Source: Paragordius varius (taxonomy: Eukaryota; Nematomorpha). From it: a DNA stretch of 64,000 nt. A model generated the notes under the pieces. The model saw only the letters and a list, made by a program, of their open reading frames with translations. It had not been told where the DNA came from and did not search any database. Positions 43,481 through 54,684 of the stretch are shown piece after piece. The first letter of the stretch is position 1, and each line of letters opens with the position of its first letter. The stretch lies in NCBI GenBank assembly GCA_964247055.1, contig OZ176051.1, positions 14,322,001 to 14,386,000 on the forward strand. Direction: 5' to 3'. The translations under genes were made by a program, and so were the position numbers.

Positions 43481-44941
43481 TTATAAAAAACAGTAACGTG
43501 ATTTAAGCATAGTAAGGTATTGATTACACTTCCGCCATAGATTGGTATCCACATAGATGAAACCTAATACCAGAATATTTAATTCGCCTAAAGCCAAAAG
43601 ATTTAATATTAATCGGTAAGGTAAGATAACTGGATTTCGATTAACTATGTTTGCATTTTTCAATAGATATAAGGTATCCGCTATAAATTTTGGTAAAATT
43701 AATGCAACATACAAAAACATAAGGTACGTGGTAAACATGGCTTTTTTCACAGCCATATCCCAAATGTTGGGTATAACAATATGTGTTTGATTAAACAAAA
43801 TCTGCTCCCCGGCGGATAGTTGTTTTTGGGTTTTGTTTGAGCCATTGTCATGCATATTAGTAGGTTGGTTGGAGGTGATAGAAGCAATTCTTATATTTCG
43901 ATTAGCTGTTATAACATCACCCACACTTGCAAATTTAATGGATTGATACACTAAAGCCGTTAGTTTTTCCCCGACAGTTTTAGGATTTAACTGATGTGAT
44001 AATATGTAAGATTCAGCTAACCAATCGTTGGGATCTATTTTTAGTATTCGCCTGTGTCGCGATCTCCGCACCCAAATAAGCCGTATGAGGATGCAATTGA
44101 ATATAATTATTAGTGTAAGAAAGCAGCTCATTAAGATAATATTGTATATGAAAAAATAATTTACCAGTTTGGTATTGAAAATTGTAATAAATACACACTT
44201 CTTTTGAACCATGAAGTACGAACCATTCACGCTAAATATGACCCGTTTATCCTTATCAAAAGTGGAAATGTTTGGATATTCTAGTGTCTCATAAATTATG
44301 GGATCAATCATGTGATTTAAAAAGGTGGTATTTGTTATCCCACCCAAAACATTTAGACTAAATATGTATTGAGTCTTAAAAAAATATAGCTCAGGTAAAT
44401 TTAGGACCAAAAATATTACAGTATTGATCGTTATTGAAAGGTAAAGGTATGTTTTACTTTGTCTAAACTGTCTAATTGCATGACCCCGTTTAACACATTC
44501 AATCCGATCCCAAAAAAAGTAGAGGCGACAAAACATGTTCATTTTGAAAATGGAGGTATATGTGACAAAAACAATTCTACGTGTCCATAATAAAGTGGAA
44601 CACTGCTTGATATATACTTGATGCGTGTTCAGGATTCGAAGCATAATTCGGATAAAGGTTAGTGCTATATAAAACCAATTGTAGTAACAATTCCATTTCA
44701 GGAAATAATATGCATTTCTGTTTTTGTTATTTGAAATGGTATTGTCTTGTAACCATACAACTTTGTACAAAAGTAATGTACACACGAATCCCGAAATAAG
44801 CATTAAACATTTCGTTATGATATATGTATACTCCTTAGCCAATCTATAGGTTGATGAATTATTATTATGATTAATCTTAATTAAGCCCGGAGTTTGAGTA
44901 AAATTATCTTTGTCTTCTGTCAAAGTTATAATATTAAACAT
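43481..44941 (-). CDS. intronless 7TM receptor, class A-like orphan (paralogue 2)
   Basis: A single open frame of 486 residues. Segments match the receptor at 32.2 kb throughout: WNCYYNWFYIALTFIR (helix 2), CSTLLWTRR and FFWDRIECVKRG (helix 3 and DRY position), QKKCVFITIFN with the second disulphide Cys, LIRLIWVRRSRHRR after helix 5, VITANRNIRIASIT in the third intracellular loop, KAMFTTYLMFLYVALILPK (helix 6) and LGFIYVDTNLWRK (helix 7). The N-terminus (residues 1-35) and extracellular loop 2 differ most, as expected for ligand-facing parts. The gene lies within an intron position of the decayed FERM copy, on the opposite strand. The corresponding place of copy 1 (about 6.2-6.9 kb) has no receptor gene. 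An AATAAA on the minus strand at about 43,456 is a candidate polyadenylation signal. Confidence 0.8.
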   Translation of the reverse strand: MFNIITLTEDKDNFTQTPGLIKINHNNNSSTYRLAKEYTYIITKCLMLISGFVCTLLLYKVVWLQDNTISNNKNRNAYYFLKWNCYYNWFYIALTFIRIMLRILNTHQVYIKQCSTLLWTRRIVFVTYTSIFKMNMFCRLYFFWDRIECVKRGHAIRQFRQSKTYLYLSITINTVIFLVLNLPELYFFKTQYIFSLNVLGGITNTTFLNHMIDPIIYETLEYPNISTFDKDKRVIFSVNGSYFMVQKKCVFITIFNTKLVNYFFIYNIILMSCFLTLIIIFNCILIRLIWVRRSRHRRILKIDPNDWLAESYILSHQLNPKTVGEKLTALVYQSIKFASVGDVITANRNIRIASITSNQPTNMHDNGSNKTQKQLSAGEQILFNQTHIVIPNIWDMAVKKAMFTTYLMFLYVALILPKFIADTLYLLKNANIVNRNPVILPYRLILNLLALGELNILVLGFIYVDTNLWRKCNQYLTMLKSRYCFL

Positions 44942-45560
44942 TATTACAACTTAACAATATACGCAAGCAAAAATCATATAATTCTAAAGAAATAAAATTG
45001 TTTTGCTTTATAATGATAATGCATAATTTTTTTATTTGTCCCTATTAAATTATTAAAATCAATCATTATATTAATGACGCTCTATGTAAATAAACTATAT
45101 CCAAACATGCTACTAAACCCAAAATAGGTAATTATATGGTGGTTTTAATTTTGATTAATAATTTATAAATATTAAATTTTTTGCATCCAAAATAAAAAAA
45201 TTGTAATGCTAGTGTTTTTTTACGTTTCCTATGCACACATATATAAATATGCCCAATCAATTGGCGCAAATGTATAAAATGTTTTTGGTAAAAGCTTAAT
45301 TAGTATCATTATATATGCACTTTCATGTTTTAGGTAATATTAATTAGTCATTTACGTATTTGAAAAACAAATCTAAACATATTATTTATGTTAAGATAAT
45401 TGCCTACTAAAAATCTTAATACTGAATCTTAATAATACCATTCATTTTTATTTTTGGTTTTTTGCATAAAAAATCGAATTATGATAAATACCATGTATTT
45501 AAAATTTTGCCACTTACAAATACAGAATATATTATTATATAGTTTAATTTCATCATTTTT
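44942..45560. other. flank of the second 7TM gene
   Basis: AT-rich sequence; from about 45,300 it again matches the intron of the FERM gene in copy 1 (ATGCACTTTCATGTTT). Nothing else is recognised. Confidence 0.45.
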
Positions 45561-46026
45561 GAACTGGATCAATAAGTTTACAATAACCAAGATCGTTCAC
45601 CAGAAACTGTAACATGCAGTATCAGTGTAATCCTTTCTGAGTCTAAGACAGTACAAACTCTAAAAATAAGCCCATTTACAACAAACGTGATACCAAGTAT
45701 TTTAACATTTTAGTTTAATATCTGCGCTAAGATTTAATTTATAAAAGTATTATCCATAATAATACACAATTATTGCCGATAAATGGTTGGCCAAAATAAA
45801 ATTAATATTATAATAAATTTTAAAAGATTGGATTCCTTGTCAAGTTACAATGGTACGTCTTTGCATTTTTATTAATAATTTATAATGTATATATTATTAC
45901 AAATAAGAGTAATTGGCAAAAAACCTAAAATATCAAAGCAAAATATTAGCGATTATATATGCTTTTTTTTGAGTAATATACTTAAAGGGTATGAAAAGCA
46001 TATTTAATATTCAAATACGGTAAAGC

Positions 46027-46253
46027 AAGGGGGGCGCACCGAGACTTCTTCTTCGGCCTGCGGAAAATTTGAAAAATCCATAATTTTCAAAAATATGCTT
46101 ATAAAATCTTAGTGAAATCGATTATGAAACAACTTTCAGTAAATCTATTCAATTGGCAAGTACTATAAAAAATTGTTTTGCATTTTACACAATTATGTAC
46201 GAAAACAATTATATATATTTCGAATGCGGCCCCGTTAATTATATTGGACAAAC
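46027..46253. mobile_element. hAT-like MITE (copy D), decayed
   Basis: AAGGGGGGCGCACCGAGAC at the left, TTCGGCCTGCGGAAAATTTG inside and AATGCGGCCCCGTTAATTAT then TTGGACAAACACCT at the right follow the layout of the copies at 15.7, 21.9 and 24.1 kb. It is absent from duplication copy 1, whose matching intron stretch is shorter. Confidence 0.6.
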
Positions 46254-46850
46254 ACCTATAACAAAAATAAATGAGTGTAAGGTTAAAATGTAAAAAATAA
46301 AAATTAAGTTTATAGGTTTAAATTTTACGATTATGGACCCTAGGTTTAGTTTGCTACGGTCAAAAAAATTACTAAACTAAACACAATCTTGTAGGCGGAT
46401 AATGTGATATAAGATATTTGGAAAAAAAATTTCAATTAATTTATGGTTTAATTTAGCGTAAAGCAAACTCAGAGTCACATAAGCATTTTACTATAGCCGA
46501 TTTTGTTATGTTACAAAAGTATCCGGTTTAATTAAAAGACTAATACTATAAAAATATAACCTTATTAAAAAGATTCCAATGATAAGATAATTACCACTTT
46601 GTCAAATATTAACACCTCTTTAACTCAATCTACTCAGTTATCTAATGCAAATTTAGCTAATACCGGTATCTAATTTAGCCTGAGTGCATTTAAATATATA
46701 ATGAAAGTACTATTATAATAAACGTTTTTGAGCGATCTATTTTACAATTAATAATTAAATCCGTTACCTCACCCACAACAGCTTTTAACATAATTCTCCC
46801 TCAATCAATAATCTCCAACTCATCCACTATTAAAAGGAAATTCTATATAT

Positions 46851-47729
46851 ATATGAAATATTATTTTAATTTGGTTGTTTTTTCCATACATTGCTGTGTT
46901 GCGAATTGCCCAATTTGGTGTGAAATAAGAAACTTTTAAAATGCATACTGTATATATAATTTTATGTTAGCCTAGATTTTTCAAAATTAGTTTTTTCGGA
47001 TAAAGAGTTACATTAACATTATATGATTATTAAACGCGATATTAGGGATACAAACGTTATAAATGTTTAAATATTTGCAGAAATAGGATCAATTTATGGT
47101 TTTAGATTGCCCTATATATTAAATTTCATTGTTCTCATTATTCCGAGTTGTGAATATACTAAATATTAGTTAAAAATACAACGGTCCCATCAACATTTCA
47201 TTCATTATCTTTTGAATTTTTATGAGATTACGTTTTGGTGTCTATTCATAAAGCCTGAAATTTGTATAATATACATGTGCATTTTATGTCTGTTAACCAA
47301 TTTTATAGCTGGCCATATAAATGCTTTATTAAATGTTAAAAATACTCATCCACAAATGATTTCGTACTTCACCTAGGAAAGAGGATTGACGTGAAAATTA
47401 ACATAGAAATTTGATGGATATTTTGTAATGCTAAATTTTGAGATTATAGCATTTTGTGTTTATATTTGAATTTATTGTTGATACGTATTTAGTTGCGGAA
47501 TTTTGTGGATTTTAATGTTTAATATTAAATAAAAGGTATTTTAAGATTATTTTTGTTAATTATTTCTAATTAAAATAAATAAATACCTGTATATTAAATA
47601 TACCGGAATAACAAAAATTAAGATAAGTGTATTTTCTAAAATTGTTGTGATATTTATTTTTTACAAACACATACATAAATTTTATTAGTTATAATTATGA
47701 ATATGGGTCACAATTGTAATGTCTTTTAT
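46851..47729. other. AT-rich non-coding stretch after the duplication
   Basis: No exon, RNA gene or repeat is recognised. Confidence 0.45.
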
Positions 47730-49400
47730 TCTACGAATATTTATATAAGTCCACGAATAATGACGCACTAACATAAAAGCCAAAAGTGATTAATATAATA
47801 ATAATATGATTTAAGATAAAAAGACAATCATGCAATGTTGTGTTAATCAACAACATATCATTCTCTTCCTCCTCTAAAAAACGCCTAGGAGGTTTGCGGA
47901 CTCGATCTGGGTGCCTGGGGGCCTCACACTGCCCATCATCAGACCTCAGTTGTTCCGCATGTTTCCCCATCTGTTTCCCTTCTTCATCACTTACTTCGTA
48001 CGAAAATGAACCCGTTCTTACTTCCACCGTTCCCGGTCGCCTTCATTTCGTTATCTCATTTTTTATGAAAATTGGTTGTGAGGGTGTGATCTCTCTTAAC
48101 GGTATTGGTGGTGTACTTTCCTTCGGCACGTCATCTTGCAACCGATTCAACGGTGTGTTGATGTTGCTCTTCAAAACAACGATGCGGGAGTCGTCTTTAT
48201 TTCATTATGCTACTAGTTTCGATAGGCCATTAATACATTGTTTGAAGCCTCTTGATTCTTTATGCCAGTCATCCTCGTAGAACCAAATCTTGATTAAAAC
48301 GTGTAAATAACTCTTTCCACCAAACCATTCGTCCTTGGGTGGGAAGCAGAGGTTACATGATTAATATTCCAGTTTGTCATCTTTTCTCGAAAATTAACGA
48401 TTTACAATAAGTAGCATTATCAGATACTAACATACTTGGAAAACCATAAGAAGCAAACCACCATTTCTCCAATTGTTTCAAAATCACATCAGATGTAATA
48501 CTGCTAAGTATCTCCAGCTCCAGCCATCTGAAAACGCGTCAATTAAAACCAACCAATATTTACCACACATGCGACCCGCGATGTCCACATGGAGTCTTTC
48601 CCATATTCCTACATTGAGGTCCCATTTATAAATCAGATTTTCAACAATGTTCGCACTGTTCCTTTAACAACACTGACAGTCGTGTACTAACTTTTCAATG
48701 TCTTTATCTATTCCGGGCCAAAACACTAACGATCTCACTGTGTTTTTCATAGCAACGAATCCCGGATGCCAACATGAAACCCAGCCAAAATTAGTTTTGG
48801 GGCAGCTGTTGGGAAACCCATCACCAAGTTATAAGAAACCATCAGCTTGTTTGAGATCATATCTCACGGCTTTGAATGCGGATAATGATGTTGACCAATC
48901 ATTATTTTTAAGTGCCATAGGCAATCGTTTAAACAGTTTATCCTCCAAACAATCTTTTTTTATTTGTGTTTTATTTAAATATAAATCCACGAATGCGATC
49001 TGTCGGATTTCTTCGGCCACATATTCATCATCATTGGCTAATGATGTCTGACTCTTTTCGGAAATCTTGAAAACACATCGGCCATGTTTGTCGATCCCGC
49101 AATATATTTTATATTAAAATCATACGCGGCGGCCTTGTAGATCCATCTTAACAATTTACAGTTTTTAATATCACTTAACTTCCGATTGTTTCCGAATAAA
49201 TGAACTAACGGCTTATGATCTGACAACACATTTCTGGCTATATATATAATAATGTTCTAAAAACGCCTAGAATTTTTGCGGACTCGATCTGGGTAACACC
49301 TGGGGGACTCACTCTGCCCATCCTTAGACCTCAGTTGATCCGCATTTTTCCTCATCTGTTTTCCATCTTCACATACTTCGTACGATAACGTGTTTATGTT
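47730..49400 (-). mobile_element. Gypsy-type fossil fragment (RNase H to end of pol)
   Basis: On the minus strand the parts run from a reverse-transcriptase-linked RNase H (about 49,040-49,230) through an integrase region to a polyprotein tail (about 47,840-48,030). It is broken with multiple breaks. No confident LTR pair is seen. A block of about 120 bp from the tail also occurs just before the RNase H part, which suggests two fragments side by side. Confidence 0.7.
47880..48003 (-). repeat. block of about 120 bp repeated at 49,262-49,383
   Basis: Both blocks contain GCGGACTCGATCTGGGT, CCTGGGGG, CTGCCCATC and ACTTCGTACGA in the same order. They belong to the tail of the Gypsy fossil and indicate partial tandem duplication or two abutting insertions. 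Confidence 0.75.
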
Positions 49401-50780
49401 AACTTAATTCAATTGACCTTTTCTATATTAGTTAGCTTATGAAAATATAATGTTATCCTTCTCTCTTACCTTAGTGCATAAGACACTCTTGACCTTGTTA
49501 CGTTAAATATGTTTATTACCTTGGTTATGAATGCTTTAACCTAAATACTGTAATATTGAACCTTATGCAAATATATGACTTGGTTGTGAATGCTTTTAAC
49601 TTCTAAAGGCGATAAGATTGCAGAACTCCCAAGCTTGGAAGTACCAGTCGAAAGATGCTATCCCACCAAAAGCCTCTGACAGATACACAAATCGTTTTTA
49701 AAGTACCATGATAATTTTGATATATTTTTTTATCATATATGTAATCTATCAAAATATTTCATACGCCCGGTTTTGATAATTCAATTTTTTACTAAAAAAG
49801 CCCACTGACATATATCTAAGTAAATAGCTCTCAACTATTTATGAAAGATGTAAATTTTGCTTGAATGAGACAGTATAATACATAAAAAATTAAATGACAA
49901 TGTTGACGCTCGTAAGCCTTAAACATGTGCGCAAAATTAAACCCAATTCCTACTAAAAAAGGTTGGATATGTGCTTTATGTTGACTCGTATATGTTGCAA
50001 TTAAATTTATATATAAGTTTATGTAGTTGTAGGAAAAAAACATTTTTACATAATTTTTTGTAAAATAAACATATTGATCTATTAATAATAGTCATTCATA
50101 AAAACGGTTTATAAAAATTATAAAAATTAATTGGATTTTTTAAGGTTAATATTTTGTTTTTGTCGAAAACAAAGATAAATGAACTATTTGAATTTTCAGG
50201 TTTGTCTTGTGACCGTGTGGTGCGTCCTATGATAGATTCAATAGAGAGAAATAATATATAAATATATATTTAAAATATATATTGTGACTTCAAAAGATTA
50301 TTAAAAAACTGAGACAGATTTAAGCCATTAATATCTAAAAAAATATGATATATTAATTAGTCCATTTTTTATCTCTATTAATTAATTAACCCTAAAACTA
50401 GTAGTTTGCCTTTGAAAATGCGATAAATACCACAGTCAGGAGCCTATCATATAAAAAAAACATTTTACACTTATTTATCTGTAATCTTTGTTAAAATACC
50501 TCATTTATGCAGCCAAGGATTCTTTTGAGGTGTCAAATTAAATTTGATTATAGTAAACATATTTTAGAGTATATCATTATCGATAAGAGCGCGGGTTCAA
50601 GCATTAGGTGTGCCAAATCGTATTAAAATTTCAATAATCATTGACAACCCTATAGCTTTTCAAAGTTTTAATTTAATTATTAAAGCAGAAGAGAGTCTGT
50701 AAAGTCACAATTAATTGAAACCTTACATTGGCTTTTAATTGCTTATCAATATTTTGGAACCAATTGCAAAGTTAAATTTA
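49401..50780. other. AT-rich stretch without a clear gene
   Basis: A 70-codon open frame on the minus strand (49,831-50,043) has text such as HIQPFLVGIGFNF, but no family, start context or splice partner supports it. The segment next to the Gypsy fossil (49,401-49,640) may be old LTR. Otherwise nothing is seen. Confidence 0.35.
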
Positions 50781-50789
50781 ATATACTTT

Positions 50790-51326
50790 TTGTGACACGG
50801 TCCTTCGTACCCTAGGTGTTCTTCTACGAATAGTTCGCTGTGGTGTTGATCGCATCCGAGGAGTTATTCTAATTGTAGTTCTTCACTTCTGGTATATTTA
50901 CTAGTTTTCCTTCTGGTTCCAACTCTGCGGCTAAAAGGCCTGGTAAAACTGCCCCTTATTATTATAATCACTCTTGTTGCTAACAAAATATGAATAACAC
51001 TTAACCCTTCGCAAATACAGTTTAATCTTTCTAATTAATAAAAGACCGAGTCTTAACTCACCACGAAAATGTTTTGTAAATTTACATTTTTTCATTCAAA
51101 TTATACCTCTAGTGGACATCATTGTAGTGGATGGTAATGTTTGAATAGTTTCCATAGAAGAGGGACTAATAGTAACAGAGCTGGTTAGAATAAGGGTTGT
51201 TGAGGGAGTGGTTAATAGAGCCGTACTTATAAGAGTTGTCACTGTTGTTGTCAAAAGGCTCTTTTGGGGTCGTAACCATCAGCGAAGTAGTGCTAGGTAC
51301 AGGTGTAGTTGGGCTAGTTGGAACGG
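50790..51326 (-). pseudogene. mucin-like Ser/Thr/Pro-rich exons with a frameshift
   Basis: The first exon (51,107-51,326) follows a good acceptor (ACCACAATCAG) and ends at a good donor (AGAG then GTATAA). It encodes VPTSPTTPVPSTTSLMVTTP and then, after a shift of one frame near 51,255, TTTVTTLISTALLTTPSTTL and further Thr/Ser-rich text, as in O-glycosylated mucin-like proteins. After an intron of 176 bp, an acceptor (CCTTTTAG) leads to 50,930. One frame there ends quickly, and another, from about 50,885 down, is Arg/Thr-rich (RTIRRRTPRVRRT). The frameshift suggests a pseudogene or a sequence error; the 5' exons are not found. Confidence 0.35.
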
Positions 51327-52149
51327 CTGATTGTGGTTAAAATAAAAATAAATACAATATATAAATTATTTATTCGTCCTAGACCTAAAAATATGAAATG
51401 ATGAATCTGACGTGTACCGCTTGATTTCCATATATCAAGGGCATTCAGAAACAAACATAGTAAATTATTTTAACAAATAATGATCCGAAATCTTTTGTAT
51501 ATAATTTGCCGATACCATGATAATATCAAGTAGTTAGCCTCGCTTTAAAATGAGGTTTTTTGTTGAGCTGTATATTATAAGTAATTAATCCATTCTTGGA
51601 CAACTTAAATTTATTCGACATTTAGTCTCTATATACCTTATAGCCGGGGTCAAACAGTCTACCGCGGTTGATTTCGTGACCGCGAGATTTAAAAATGTGA
51701 CCGCCTTAAAATCTTTAAAAATGTAAAAAACATATTTTCATTTTTTCCACACTAATTTATTTTCATAATTTATATTTATTTTCTGTTCAAAAAAATTTAC
51801 TTGTTAACAAAAATTTATATTTAAAAAATTAATATATTATATTATTGGTAGATATATTTATTCATATGTATTTCCTTGAAAAAAAGTTTAAATTTAACAA
51901 AAAAATAGAACTTATATACTATATTATATAATTAAAAATTCAAGCCATAAAATGATATCGTTGTAGAAATGAATAATTAGAAGATTATTTTTTTATAATG
52001 AACAATGATAACTGTACTTTTTTGATATACAAATCCACCGTGGCTTTGCCTAAAAAAGCAATCCAAAGATTTATTTCTTATAACATGAAGTATTAAAAGA
52101 CACTTGTTGAATCCGTAAGATAATGAATGATGAAAGAAAACTTAATTAA

Positions 52150-52655
52150 TCATTTTCTTACGGATTGAACAATTGTTATAACAAATAATCAATCCGTCAT
52201 TTACCTTTGCAATATCAACTTTATCTTATGTTTCTTAACAAATAGAAGACTGCTTAGTTATTAAATGGATTTCTATGTAATCCCTAAGTAGCCATACTCT
52301 ATATCTAGGGTTAAATTTAATTTGCAGTTTAATTTCGGATTTTCAGTTTAATTTTCACAAATGTCAATTAAATTAATTTAAACTGTCATAACCAACTGCA
52401 TTTATATCAAAATTGCAAAGTTGGATACATATTGAGAACCCCAAGTCAAATAGTTGTGTCACACTGATGAGTGCTAACAAGCACCAAACTAGTCTACGAT
52501 TACTATTGACAAAGAGTTTCATATATTATATATAATTTTAATTTTTAAATATAATTTTTAATTTATTTCTAATTAAGTTTTCATACATCTTTCATAATCT
52601 TACGGATTAACAACTGTTATTACAAAATATCAATCTGTCATTTACCTTTATCAAT
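52150..52655. repeat. direct repeat of about 70 bp, spaced about 430 bp
   Basis: TTCTTACGGATTGAACAATT through AATCAATCCGTCATTTACCT at 52,155-52,212 recurs in diverged form at 52,593-52,650 (TCTTACGGATTAACAACTG through CAATCTGTCATTTACCT). It is non-coding and lies inside the probable outer hAT element. Confidence 0.65.
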
Positions 52656-52883
52656 AAGACAATTTAGATACAAGCGAATCAAATTAAAAAATCTTAATTA
52701 TTAATCAAAACTGCAATATATTTGACACATCAAATTAAGATTCGAGATTACATCAAATAAGAAAAATGTTTAAACACTTCATAAATTTGTAGGGCAATTT
52801 TCTATATCTCATAAAACAAGATGAAGTTATTTTAGATTTTTTAATTGTAGATATTAATAATGTTTCCGCTGTATAAATAAGTA

Positions 52884-54684
52884 CAGTGGCGTACCGGGCA
52901 TTTGCGGGGACCGGGGTATAAAACTCTTATGGCGCCCCCCCCCCCCCCCCCCCCTCCTCTTTTTGAAAACCAATAAAACATTGCAACCTTATAAATTTTA
53001 AATCTATTAAATATACTTGACATATGATCGCTATGTTAAAATTAATTTCATTTGCTGAATGACCTTTCACAACTAGCGACTGACGTTGAAATAGTTAATA
53101 GTATTTGAAGTGCAACCCTTAAATTAGGTAGCATATCTTTGCCCTATGAAAATATAAAGGTTAAGAATTCTAACGGAGTTTTAGGTTCGACATCTTTTCG
53201 ACTTATAAGTTACATCCTACAATCACAAATTTTTATAAAAAGTCTGTTTAATTAAAATCTGTATTGTGAAATTCGCCTATAGATTTACAATTATTTTTTA
53301 AATCATTATTGTTATTACCAATAAATTTTTAAACCGAGTTACAAGTTTTAGTAAAGATAAGAGGTTTTCAGGATTTGGTGCTGAGTCATCTAGATATAAA
53401 CTTTCAAAATGTACTTGAAAAGGGAGATTTTGGTTGATTATAAATTTCATGCAGGCCAATATTCGATATAAAATATTTCGCAATCGATCCTTTTCCGATT
53501 ATGTTAGCTTCTAGAGCAGAATCAATTCCTGATCAATCTTTTTTCTGCCTCTTTCCAAGTAATAAATGGTTTCCGATGATTGAGGTTATTTTCATGATGG
53601 ATTAATTTATCTTTCTTTCTCCATTAAAACCATGCGTAGTTATAAAAGATGATGGTAAAAGTAGGCACAAAATATTACGCAGAGTTCTTTGAATATAAAA
53701 GCCTAGACCTCTCAACTTCGAATCCTTCTTTTTTACCGACACGCCGAAATAAAAACAAAATTGGGACATTGAACGATGATTTTTTGTTCAGAAGAGATTG
53801 CATTTATTTTGAAATCCTTCAGATCCACGAATAATCATTTCTGTGCGTTGATTAGATATTACAGGATTTAGTAAATTTAAAAAGGCGACATCAGTAAACT
53901 CTATAGGTATAGCGCTTGGAATTACTAATGGTATATTTGTAGTTTCAGCTCTATTTGTTGGATCAATAACTAGGGTATCAGGTGTAGTAAGTTTTTAATG
54001 TTAAGGAGTACCGTTATGTTTGTGTCGCATACACTTTTTTCAATGTCATGGTCAGATATTTTCGTTAAATAAGATATTAATACTCATTCGCATTTTATTT
54101 ATTTTATTCTTTCCCTGGATTATACGCTTCCTATTTGCGTAACTGCTGGGTTTAGGCATTGATATCCGATGAAAAGGAAAGTAATTATAAAAATACAAGG
54201 TTACATTAATAATAACAACCTCCCTTGTTAGAGATGGGATGTTTGTGATTTAAATAAATAATATTGGGTTTCGAAATTGAATATGATTAAAAAATATTAC
54301 AATTATAAATTATAAAAATAGGAGAAAACGTTTTGAACAGAGACATAAGTTAAAATAATTTAATTAAATGAAAAAATTAACAATATGTCGTGATTAAAAA
54401 CCGTTTTTTAACGAAAAAATAAGTTTGCACGTGTTGAAGGATCTACACTACCTGAAAGTTGTTTTTTGCATAATGTTTGCTCTTGATCCCATTTATATAA
54501 TTTTTATATTATTTTAGGGATTATTACGTCTGAAAAATCTTACTTGAAAGTTGTTATTATTTTTGCAAAATTAAAATTTAATTAAAATAAATCATTTAGG
54601 CGCCCCCAAATAACAACGCCCGAGGCATTATACACCCCCTTGCCCCCCGTCCCCCCCCCCCTCCCCCCCATCGGTACGCCACTG
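52884..54684 (-). mobile_element. hAT element with decayed TTF-type transposase
   Basis: Terminal inverted repeats CAGTGGCGTACCG and CGGTACGCCACTG are flanked by perfect 8-bp duplications AATAAGTA (52,876-52,883 and 54,685-54,692), diagnostic of hAT. On the minus strand there are pieces of the TTF zinc-finger/ZMYM1-like transposase: LNPVISNQRTEMIIRGSE (about 53,840-53,890), HRKPFITWKEAEKR (about 53,540-53,585) and RNILYRILACMKFI through LYLDDSAPNPENLLSLLKL (53,330-53,480). Stops and frameshifts separate them and the C-terminal dimerisation domain is missing, so it is inactive. C/G runs lie inside both ends (52,936-52,954 and 54,630-54,668). Confidence 0.88.

Larger units (their letters stand above)
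37579..46836 (+). pseudogene. decayed second copy of the FERM (FARP/FRMD7-type) gene
   Basis: Homologues of eight exons of the 2.07-12.71 kb gene are visible: 37,579-37,699, 42,583-42,670, 42,833-42,983, from 43,147 onwards (two exons fused by a deletion), about 45,568-45,701, about 46,577-46,667 and about 46,755-46,832. The first has lost one codon and its donor GT has become CT. The second (GQTPVEADINFLDI) is still open. The third has a 5-bp deletion that shifts the frame. The fourth runs into frameshifts and stops after its FYFKTRNQ segment and is joined by a deletion to the end of the fifth. The large terminal exon is absent. It cannot encode a FERM protein. It resembles the functional copy closely enough that small transcripts could cross-map. 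Confidence 0.88.
36500..46850. repeat. segmental duplication, copy 2 (paralogous to 1.38-8.04 kb)
   Basis: Matching landmarks run in the same order and orientation as copy 1. Relative to copy 1 it has gained the insert at about 37,276-37,447, the Helitron at 38,292-40,606 and the block with a 7TM gene at about 43.4-45.3 kb. It has lost the right part of one exon pair. The 3' portion of the FERM gene is not included. The divergence is considerable, so the event is not recent. Confidence 0.85.

Noticed and set aside
47840-48280. 146-codon plus-strand open frame
   Set aside because: It is antisense to the Gypsy fossil, whose own frames on the minus strand show the family signatures.
52841-53023. 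Open frame with a run of Gly over the C-run at 52,936-52,954
   Set aside because: It is a homopolymer translation within the end of a hAT element.
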